From positions 1 to 64,000 of IMG/VR virus record IMGVR_UViG_3300018432_000005: 64,000 nt of DNA, one strand, 5' to 3'. The DNA is from a virus. The translations under genes and the position numbers were made by a program. Each line of letters opens with the position of its first letter. Positions within the stretch are counted from its first letter, which is position 1. The notes under the pieces are model-generated. The model was given only the letters and a program-made list of their open reading frames with translations. It searched no databases and was not told the DNA's origin. This document shows positions 55,590 to 61,853 of the stretch, piece by piece.

Positions 55590-55810
55590 CGCTCGACCTG
55601 TCCTTCTCGCTCGACCACGATGCGCGCCCACAGCGCGTGAATGAACGAGGTCATGCCCACGCTGACGAGCGTCAGGATCAGCGATCCCGTCGCGAGGAAC
55701 ACGCCGGCCGCGGACATCACGATCGCCGGCCCCGTGCGCAGTGTCGCCATGTCCTGAAACGTGCCCGTCAGGTCGTCGCCGACGGGCTTTCGAAGCGTGA
55801 GCTTGTCCAT
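55586..55810 (-). CDS. Small membrane protein
   Basis: 74 residues, ATG 55810. One or two membrane segments (GPAIVMSAAGVFLATGSLILTLVSVGMTSFIHALWA). Unknown. Confidence 0.6.
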   Translation of the reverse strand: MDKLTLRKPVGDDLTGTFQDMATLRTGPAIVMSAAGVFLATGSLILTLVSVGMTSFIHALWARIVVEREGQVER

Positions 55811-55845
55811 GGTGCATTCCTGTCGAGAGTGTGAGAGGGGAAGGG

Positions 55846-55986
55846 TCAGGGGGCCGCGATGCAGAACGACAGCGCGACCGCCAACGCGATGACCAGCATC
55901 AGCAGCGCCGCGTACGGCGGCCCGCCGATGGGCTCACGCGAGGGCGGCGGAGGCGGCCGCGGCGGAGGCTGCGGCTTGGCGGGCAT
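55846..55986 (-). CDS. Very small membrane protein
   Basis: 46 residues, ATG 55986 overlapping the vWA stop (TGATG). Pro-rich start (KPQPPPRPPPPPSRE) and a membrane segment PYAALLMLVIALAVALSFCIAA. Unknown. Confidence 0.5.
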   Translation of the reverse strand: MPAKPQPPPRPPPPPSREPIGGPPYAALLMLVIALAVALSFCIAAP

Positions 55987-56579
55987 CAGTCGTGCAGCGC
56001 GGCGGAAAACGCGCTGATGAAGTCGACCTCTTCGAGCGTCTTGACGTCGACGATGTCGTGCGCGGCGCCCTTCAAGTCGTCGTCGAGGCCGTCGAGAAAC
56101 GACTTGAGTGAGGGATCGATCTGACCAACCGTCAGGAACGAGATCGCGAACTCGTGCTCGTCTTTGATCTCCTTCGTGATGTCGACGATCGCCTTCTGCA
56201 CTGCCTTGGGGTCGCTGGGCTGACCGTCGGTCGCGATGAACAAGACGGTCTGCTTGTAGCCGCCTGCCTTGTGCAGCTTGAAGGCCTCTTGGATCAGCGC
56301 GTGAGTCTGCGTCGCGCCCTCGTTGGCCTTGAGCTTGCCGACGATCTCTTCTGCCTTTTCTGCCGTCACGCCCTTGTACGAGGTCACGGTCTGGCCGAAC
56401 GTGAGCACGTCGATCCCGTCCTCGTCGTACTTGCCGGCTTCCTTGGCGAAGGTGATCACCTTCTCTTTGAGGTACTGGATGCGCTGCGCACCACCGGGGC
56501 AGTCGCTGGCCTGCATGCTGGCCGAGACGTCGACGCCGAAGATGAAGTTGTCGCCCTGGTTGAGTTCGAGTTGTGACAT
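55986..56579 (-). CDS. von Willebrand factor A (vWA) domain protein
   Basis: 197 residues, essentially one vWA domain. MIDAS metal site: DVSASM (D17-S19-S21), a central Thr region TQTHALIQEAF and IATDGQPSD. Lys/Glu-rich with fewer Arg than its neighbours, hinting at a different origin. ATG 56579 behind AGAGG. Such domains hold protein complexes through a divalent metal; a vWA protein inside a phage recombination operon is unusual and the partner is unknown. Confidence 0.82.
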   Translation of the reverse strand: MSQLELNQGDNFIFGVDVSASMQASDCPGGAQRIQYLKEKVITFAKEAGKYDEDGIDVLTFGQTVTSYKGVTAEKAEEIVGKLKANEGATQTHALIQEAFKLHKAGGYKQTVLFIATDGQPSDPKAVQKAIVDITKEIKDEHEFAISFLTVGQIDPSLKSFLDGLDDDLKGAAHDIVDVKTLEEVDFISAFSAALHD

Positions 56580-56660
56580 GTGGATCCGCCTCTTTTGGTC
56601 TGTGTCGGGTTGTTGGTCTGGTACTGCTTGAGATCCCCGCCTATCGGAGATCGAAAGGGG

Positions 56661-57020
56661 TCACTCGAACTCGACTCGCTCGCCGCGTGAGGCTGCGAGA
56701 CGAAGCCCGTCGGCAAAGCGTCGCGCTCTTGTTCGAAGGTGGTCGACGCGCGTGTCGTCGTCGGACGTGATCAGCGGCCCGAGCTCGTCAAGGCGCGCGG
56801 CCAGCGGCAAGAGGTGCTCAACCTCGATCTCGCCTTCGTTGTCGGCGTGGTTGAGCAGCACGTGCAGCACGTCGGGCGCGAGGCTTTCCCACGCGACCTC
56901 GCCGCCAAAACCCCGCATCGCATTGAGGTCGATGCCGGCTGCCGCAGCGAGGCGCTTGCGCCAGTAGTGAAAACTGGTGCACGTGCCGCTGTAGCAATCG
57001 TGAGAGACGTCGAGGCCCAT
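56661..57020 (-). CDS. Unknown protein
   Basis: 119 residues, ATG 57020. LDVSHDCYSGTCTSFHYWRKRLAAAAGIDLNAMRGFGG...LAPDVLHVLLNHADNEGEIEVEHLLPLAARL. The opening resembles small Ser/Thr-type phosphoesterase-adjacent proteins but no motif is decisive. Confidence 0.66.
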   Translation of the reverse strand: MGLDVSHDCYSGTCTSFHYWRKRLAAAAGIDLNAMRGFGGEVAWESLAPDVLHVLLNHADNEGEIEVEHLLPLAARLDELGPLITSDDDTRVDHLRTRARRFADGLRLAASRGERVEFE

Positions 57021-57023
57021 GGG

Positions 57024-57288
57024 TCAGGCCTCTGGCCCGTGCACGATGGTCGCGAGCTTCGGGGACAGCGCGCCGGCCGGCTGCTTGCCGAACTCGCTTC
57101 GCGCCCACATGCGAAACGACATCGAGCGAGGCGCGCGTCGACGTTCGCGGCTGCTGCACCTTGCCGCTTGCGTCGTAGGCGGCCGGTGCGGTCGTCACGC
57201 GCTCGGCATAGGCGCGACGCGCACGCGCGAGCGTCAGGACCGTGGGGAGAGACGTAGCGACGTCTCGAATGCTGGTCTTCTTCGACAT
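57024..57288 (-). CDS. Small protein, probably frameshifted in this sequence
   Basis: ATG 57288 encodes SKKTSIRDVATSLPTVLTLARARRAYAERVTTAPAAYDASGKVQQPRTSTRASLD, but that frame then overlaps the next gene by about 200 bases as Arg-rich sequence. A one-base shift near 57120 gives SFRMWARSEFGKQPAGALSPKLATIVHGPEA and a stop at 57024, matching the usual short spacing. Either two frames are joined by slippage or there is an indel. Confidence 0.42.
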
Positions 57289-57332
57289 GGGGGTAGGGCC
57301 TTCCTTGGCGCTAGGGGTAGATCAGAAGTGGA

Positions 57333-58283
57333 TCAGGTAACGAAGTCGTCGCCGCGCATCTCGCCGCCCGCGCCCGCACGCGAGTTGTCGCCCGCTTCGT
57401 GGCGCTGCTCCTGCGAGTCGGCCGCCTCGCTGGCGATGTCGCTGACCTGGGCGAAGAGCTTTGCCTGATCGGCAAGCAGGTCGATGGTCGTCTTTGGCAG
57501 GATCTCGCCGCGCGTGATCAGCGGCGTTGCGAAGTTGCCGTTTTTCGAGATCTCGAGCGTCAGCGTGCACGCGAAGGTGTACAGCGGCACGTTCACGCGC
57601 GACCCGTTGGGCAGGATGCGGCGGCCGAGGTGATGCTTCTGCATGTGCGTCTTGAGCGGCGGCAGACCCGTGCGCTTGAAGCGCAGAAGAAAGCCATCGG
57701 TCGGCCGGTTCTGCTCGTCCAAGTGCGCGGCGAAGATGCCGTACACGGGATCGCAGTTGCGAATGTTCTTGCCGGCGCTGTTCTGATGCCAGTCGGAGTC
57801 CGGGCACGTCTTGCAGTCGCGCACGGTGCCCTGGACGATGGGCAGGAGCTCGCCGCGCGGCCCCTTCAACTGCAGCCCGTCGGGGTGCTTCTCGCGCATC
57901 CTGCCAGTCACGCCGTCTTTGCTCGAGCAGTAGATGACGTTCTCGTTCGTGTCGTTATTGAACCGCGAGAACAGCCGCGTCTTGTGCAGGTGCACGAACG
58001 CGACGCGCAACTGACGGTGCGAAACCTCGTTCAGCGTGTCGTAGAACTCGTCGAGGCGGCGAAGCTCGTTCGTCTTGGGATCCTTGCCCTTCATGTTCCA
58101 GACGATGACGGGCAGCCGCATGTCGTCGCTGTCGGCCTCCTGCAGGCCGTCGTCTTCGACCTTCGTATCGCCATAGAGCGCGGCGAGTTGCTCGGCTTCG
58201 GTCTGCGGCGCGGCCGCGAGCGCCGACGTCGCACTGTTGTCTGCCGTCGAGAGCGCAGCGGCCGTCGCGTCTTTCTTCACCAT
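57333..58283 (-). CDS. Putative recombination-associated (ssDNA-binding-like) protein
   Basis: 316 residues from ATG 58283 (GGGGGA 4 bases upstream; ATG 58298 and GTG 58313 are alternatives). RLDEFYDTLNEVSHRQLRVAFVHLHKTRLFSRFNND..., VRDCKTCPDSDW with a Cys site, and a beta-rich C-terminal half. Similar proteins stand beside Cas4/RecB-type nucleases in phages, where an annealing or ssDNA-binding protein is expected. Function inferred from position. Confidence 0.72.
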   Translation of the reverse strand: MVKKDATAAALSTADNSATSALAAAPQTEAEQLAALYGDTKVEDDGLQEADSDDMRLPVIVWNMKGKDPKTNELRRLDEFYDTLNEVSHRQLRVAFVHLHKTRLFSRFNNDTNENVIYCSSKDGVTGRMREKHPDGLQLKGPRGELLPIVQGTVRDCKTCPDSDWHQNSAGKNIRNCDPVYGIFAAHLDEQNRPTDGFLLRFKRTGLPPLKTHMQKHHLGRRILPNGSRVNVPLYTFACTLTLEISKNGNFATPLITRGEILPKTTIDLLADQAKLFAQVSDIASEAADSQEQRHEAGDNSRAGAGGEMRGDDFVT

Positions 58284-58325
58284 GGCTTCCCCCACCATCC
58301 TTGGCGCCCACACCCGAGCGCATAA

Positions 58326-58389
58326 CTGTCTGAACGTTTCACCGTCTCAACGCCCGAACGTTCGACCGTTCAAGCGTCTGGATGCTTAG
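58326..58389 (+). repeat. Octamer array G (8 units)
   Basis: CTGTCTGA, ACGTTTCA, CCGTCTCA, ACGCCCGA, ACGTTCGA, CCGTTCAA, GCGTCTGG, ATGCTTAG in phase. Lies between two minus-strand genes; the last unit contains the stop codon of the nuclease gene (58386-58388). Confidence 0.8.
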
Positions 58390-59675
58390 TCGTCGATGCT
58401 GAGTTCGTCGGTCGCGCCCAGGTCGACGCCCCGCAGTGCGTCGCGCATCTGCTTGGCCTCGTCGCCGTCGAGCTCGAAGCCCGACGTCAGGCACGGGCCG
58501 CTGTACGGACAGCGGTCGCATTTTTCGCCAACGGCCTCGACGAAGCGCCCAAAGCGCACCCACCCGACCACCGAGCGCAATTGCCGCTCGAGCCGCGTGA
58601 CGTCGTCGGCCCTGCGCTGCACGGTCAGCCACGCGCCCCCGCGGTACTGCCCCGGCTCGTACTTGATCTTCTCGTCGCGCTTGACCTCGCGTCCGAAGAC
58701 GCGCGACCAGTATTCGAGGTCTTCGGGCCGCTTGACCTGCTTGTCGCCCTTCTTCGTGTACGGGATGTAGTCGCGCAGTTGGGTCAAGCGGATCACGTCG
58801 GGGAACTTCTCGAAGCGCACCGCGCCCTCGACGAGCACGCCCTCGGTCTCCCGCTTCTTCGCGACAGCACGCAGAGACAGGTGCATCGCCGCGCGCTCCG
58901 TGGGCGCGGCGCCGATGGCCTTGACGTCCCAGGGGTCGAGCGGCACGTCGGCGAGCCGGTCTTCGTTCGCTGCCTGCCGCCACGCATCGAGCACCGTCGT
59001 CGGGAGAAAGGTCCCTTCGGCCAGCGCGTGCGCGTAGATGCCGCCCTCGTAGCCATGATCGAGACGCTTCTGATGCGGCTTTTGCGCGCCCGTTTTCCAG
59101 TCCGTGAAGGCGAGCGACTCGGGCGCCTCGACGGGGCGGTAGATCAGGTCGGTGTGACCTTCGAGCCAGAGCTCGCCCATCTTGACGATGAAGCCGGCCT
59201 CGACGAGCTCGACGGCCGCGACGTACCGATGCATGTCGGCAAACAGCCCCGTCACCATCGCGACGCCTTCGTCGAGCGCCTTCTGCGCCTCGCTCTTTCC
59301 GTACCAACGGACCTCACGGCCGGCGACGGTGCGCGCGAACTCCGTCTCGAGCACGCTGGTCAGCCGCTCGGCCGACGTAGCGGGCTTGCCGGCGAGGATG
59401 CTGTCGCGGACCGCCTGGTTTCGAAGCGCGCGCGCGATGGTCTCGTGCACGGCCGTTCCCATCTCGGTTTTGCCCGAACACGTCTCACGCGCTGCGTGTA
59501 CGAGTTCGGCGATGCGGTCGAACTTGAACTGCTGCGTGCACGCGTACTCGCCGATCAGCGTGGACATGTGGCTTTTGTGAATGGGGTCGGCGAGCGTCCC
59601 CCACTTTCGAAAGTCCCAACGCGGGGGCTTGCTCGGGGTGACGACGGGCAGCCGACGCGCACTCGTCGCAGTCAC
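58386..59675 (-). CDS. Cas4/RecB-like PD-(D/E)XK nuclease with Fe-S cluster Cys
   Basis: 429 residues, GTG 59675. Nuclease core: His77 in GTAVHETI, EGHTDLIYR (Asp175), AFTDWKTGAQ (Asp192, Lys194), then a QxxxY-like GYEGGIYAHAL. Cys46 (YACTQQF) with the C-terminal CDRCPYSGPC would hold a 4Fe-4S cluster as in AddB and Cas4. Likely end resection for recombination, paired with the protein at 57333. Confidence 0.88.
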   Translation of the reverse strand: MTATSARRLPVVTPSKPPRWDFRKWGTLADPIHKSHMSTLIGEYACTQQFKFDRIAELVHAARETCSGKTEMGTAVHETIARALRNQAVRDSILAGKPATSAERLTSVLETEFARTVAGREVRWYGKSEAQKALDEGVAMVTGLFADMHRYVAAVELVEAGFIVKMGELWLEGHTDLIYRPVEAPESLAFTDWKTGAQKPHQKRLDHGYEGGIYAHALAEGTFLPTTVLDAWRQAANEDRLADVPLDPWDVKAIGAAPTERAAMHLSLRAVAKKRETEGVLVEGAVRFEKFPDVIRLTQLRDYIPYTKKGDKQVKRPEDLEYWSRVFGREVKRDEKIKYEPGQYRGGAWLTVQRRADDVTRLERQLRSVVGWVRFGRFVEAVGEKCDRCPYSGPCLTSGFELDGDEAKQMRDALRGVDLGATDELSIDD

Positions 59676-60006
59676 GAGCGACCCCCGTCGATTGCTTGCT
59701 GACCCACTTGGGCGGGGAGTGTCGTGGTCGTCGTGTGCGACATGATCTTACTGTCGTCCAGACACTCAGATCGACTCGCGCCGCGTTCTGTCGCGTGTGT
59801 CAGTTTTCGTCCGGTCACAGACGGGACCATGACAGTTCACGACCTGCGCGCGAAGTGGTTTTCGACGTGGGGCAACATCTGGGGCTAGAAGTGTCCGGGC
59901 GTAAAATGTCGAGCAGTCAGACTTGCTCGTGCCCAGTCTGCAGACGTGTCTGTTCGTGCGATTAGCACCTTGCGTAACTGACATTCCGCGCCCTACTCTC
60001 CGGGTC
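59676..60006. promoter_or_regulatory. Regulatory region between the nuclease operon and the XRE gene
   Basis: 330 bases with no convincing gene, separating divergent units. Repeated CAGAC/GTCTG words, including CAGAC-GT-GTCTG (59941-59952) and CAGACACTCAGATC at about 59760, look like operator half-sites. The rightward promoter is annotated separately; no clear leftward promoter was found. Confidence 0.5.
59970..59999 (+). promoter_or_regulatory. Promoter of the XRE regulator (leaderless)
   Basis: TTGCGT (59970-59975), 18 bases, TACTCT (59994-59999), ATG 7 bases later. Same core as P7, without the AAACGCTTGC dyad. Confidence 0.68.
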
Positions 60007-60225
60007 ATGGTGGGGCTCGGGAAGAATCTGCGGATGGCGCGCGTCGACGCGAACGTCTCCGTGCAAGAGGCGGCAGAGAAGACCGGGTATTCCGTGCGCA
60101 CGATCCAGCGCTGGGAGACGGACCGCTTCGAGCCCAACGCGGACGGCTTCAATGCGCTGGCGGAGGCGTACGGCTGCACGCTCGACAAGCTGATCACGGG
60201 ACGCGAGCGAGCGCGCGCCGCGTAA
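60007..60225 (+). CDS. XRE-family (Cro/CI-like) regulator
   Basis: 72 residues: LGKNLRMARVDANVSVQEAAEKTGYSVRTIQRWETDRFEPNADGFNALAEAYGCTLDKLITG is a complete XRE HTH domain. ATG 60007 fits a leaderless transcript. Lying between divergent operons at the early end, it is the best Cro-like candidate for controlling lytic growth. Confidence 0.88.
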   Translation: MVGLGKNLRMARVDANVSVQEAAEKTGYSVRTIQRWETDRFEPNADGFNALAEAYGCTLDKLITGRERARAA

Positions 60226-60291
60226 GGGCAGGGGCGCCCAAACGCCGGGCGCGCACGACGAGAGCAAACGAGCACACGGCCGGGGGGCGAC

Positions 60292-60489
60292 GTGACGGTG
60301 CAGGCATCAGCGATGGTCAGGACAGCAGCGAGCCAGCTCTCGACCGGGGAGCTTGTGGGGCTGTTTGCGATGATCGTGCTCGCGCTCGTGTCCATCGTGC
60401 TGATCGAGTGGACCTTCGACCGCGCCAGCGCCGACGACAACGATCAGGACATGCGCGGACCGCGCGACCGCCGCGATGGTGACGGCTGA
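60292..60489 (+). CDS. Small membrane protein
   Basis: 65 residues, GTG 60292 behind GGGGGG. Membrane segment ELVGLFAMIVLALVSIVLIEW, acidic/Arg-rich tail. Its stop overlaps the methyltransferase start (TGATG). Confidence 0.6.
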   Translation: MTVQASAMVRTAASQLSTGELVGLFAMIVLALVSIVLIEWTFDRASADDNDQDMRGPRDRRDGDG

Positions 60490-61220
60490 TGGGGGCGACG
60501 TCGCTCATCCGCTTTCGCCTGGGCCGCCAAGAAAAGGCGCTCGCGGATGTCCAAGCCGTCGACCACGTGATCACCGACCCCCCTTACAGCGCGCGCACCC
60601 ACAAGGGGCAGAAGCACGCGCGCTCGAGCGCGATCAACGCGTCGGCCATCTCGGAGGCCGGGATCTCGTACCCCTTCTTCACGCCCGAGCTCGTCGACGC
60701 GTTCGTCGACAGCTGGGCGCCGCGCACGCGCAAATGGTTCTGCGTCTTCACGTCGCACGACCTCGTGCCCGCCTACGAAGAAGCCTTGCGGCGGCATGAC
60801 CGCTACGTGTTCGCGCCGCTTCCGTGCGTGCAGCGCGGCAGCAACGTGCGCCTTGCCGGCGACGGTCCTGCCAACTGGACCGCGCATCTGCTCGTGTCGA
60901 GGCCTCGCGCGATGCGGCCGCTCTGGGGCGCGCTGCCGGGCGAGTACCGCGCCGCGCCCGAGCGCCGCAAGGATGGCCTGCGCATCGCGGGAAGTAAGCC
61001 GCTCCTGATGATGCTCGACATCGTGCAGGACTACTCGCACGAGGGCGACCTCGTGGCCGACCCCTACGCAGGCGCCGCCGTGACGCTCGCCGCGTGTGCT
61101 CTTCGCGGCCGCAAAGCCGTCGGCGCCGAGTGTGACGGTGCGACGTTCGCGCTCGGGCAGCGCCGCATCGCAGCCGAGCTCGCGTTCCCGCGCGCGACCC
61201 TTGCTCGGGAGGCAGTCTGA
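60489..61220 (+). CDS. DNA methyltransferase (N6-adenine/N4-cytosine type)
   Basis: 243 residues. Catalytic DPPY (30-33) in VDHVITDPPYSARTH and the SAM-binding DPYAGAAVTLAACALRGRKAVGAECD near the C-terminus, i.e. catalytic motif first, as in beta-class enzymes. The 30-base order DPPY...DPYAG and the short length suit an orphan phage methyltransferase that protects against host restriction or marks its DNA. No restriction enzyme beside it. Confidence 0.88.
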   Translation: MGATSLIRFRLGRQEKALADVQAVDHVITDPPYSARTHKGQKHARSSAINASAISEAGISYPFFTPELVDAFVDSWAPRTRKWFCVFTSHDLVPAYEEALRRHDRYVFAPLPCVQRGSNVRLAGDGPANWTAHLLVSRPRAMRPLWGALPGEYRAAPERRKDGLRIAGSKPLLMMLDIVQDYSHEGDLVADPYAGAAVTLAACALRGRKAVGAECDGATFALGQRRIAAELAFPRATLAREAV

Positions 61221-61423
61221 TGATCCTGCCAAGGTCCACGCGCCGCCCTCTGACCATCATCGTCGTCGAGATCGGTGACGACGGCTCGCTGTACGCGCGA
61301 GCCAACTTCACGCGCGACCCCGCCGTCGACGCCGGCCCAAACGACACGCTGTCGGGCTGTCTCGATGTCCTGCAACGCAACATCTGCGATTCCGGCGCGC
61401 TCGAGCGCGCGCGAAAGGTCTGA
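61220..61423 (+). CDS. Small unknown protein
   Basis: 67 residues, ATG 61220 overlapping the methyltransferase stop (TGATG). RRPLTIIVVEIGDDGSLYARANFTRDPAVDAGPNDTLSGCLDVL. Unknown. Confidence 0.62.
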   Translation: MILPRSTRRPLTIIVVEIGDDGSLYARANFTRDPAVDAGPNDTLSGCLDVLQRNICDSGALERARKV

Positions 61424-61427
61424 CCTG

Positions 61428-61847
61428 ATGCAAGCCGCCAAAACCGTCGAACAGCTCGCCGTTCCCCTCACACCCGAAGAAGTGCTGATGAAGGGCAAGC
61501 AGTTGACGCAGCGCTGCATCGAGGTCGCCAAGCTCGAAGCCGAAAAGAAGCTGCAGGCCAGCGCGATCAAGTCGGACATCGACGCGGTCAAAGAGAAGAT
61601 CAAAGACCTCGTCGTCGAGATCGACCGCGGCGAAGAGATTCGTCCGATCGAGTGCTACGAGCGGCCCCGCTACGGCGCGCAGATGGTCGACATCATCCGC
61701 ACCGATACGGGTGCGGTCGTCCGCCAGCGCGCCATGCACCCCAACGAACGGCAGGCCGCCTTCGACATGGGTGAGGAACTGCCCCCGCCCAAGCAGGAGC
61801 GCAAGCGCGGCAAAAAGCCGACCGACGAAGCCGAAGGCGCGCACTAA
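61428..61847 (+). CDS. Conserved coiled-coil phage protein
   Basis: 139 residues, ATG 61428. Long helix VLMKGKQLTQRCIEVAKLEAEKKLQASAIKSDIDAVKEKIKDLVVEIDRGEEIRPIECYERPRYGAQMVDIIRTDTGAVVRQRAM: coiled coil then a beta hairpin, a pattern often found next to phage replication genes. Unknown. Confidence 0.7.
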   Translation: MQAAKTVEQLAVPLTPEEVLMKGKQLTQRCIEVAKLEAEKKLQASAIKSDIDAVKEKIKDLVVEIDRGEEIRPIECYERPRYGAQMVDIIRTDTGAVVRQRAMHPNERQAAFDMGEELPPPKQERKRGKKPTDEAEGAH

Positions 61848-61853
61848 GCGCCG

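Noticed and set aside
59829-59888. 19-codon ORF (MTVHDLRAKW...) in the regulatory region
   Set aside because: Too short, no ribosome binding site, lies among operator-like repeats.
59766-60440. Antisense frame across the XRE regulator
   Set aside because: Ser/Arg-rich shadow; the XRE HTH and its promoter are on the + strand.
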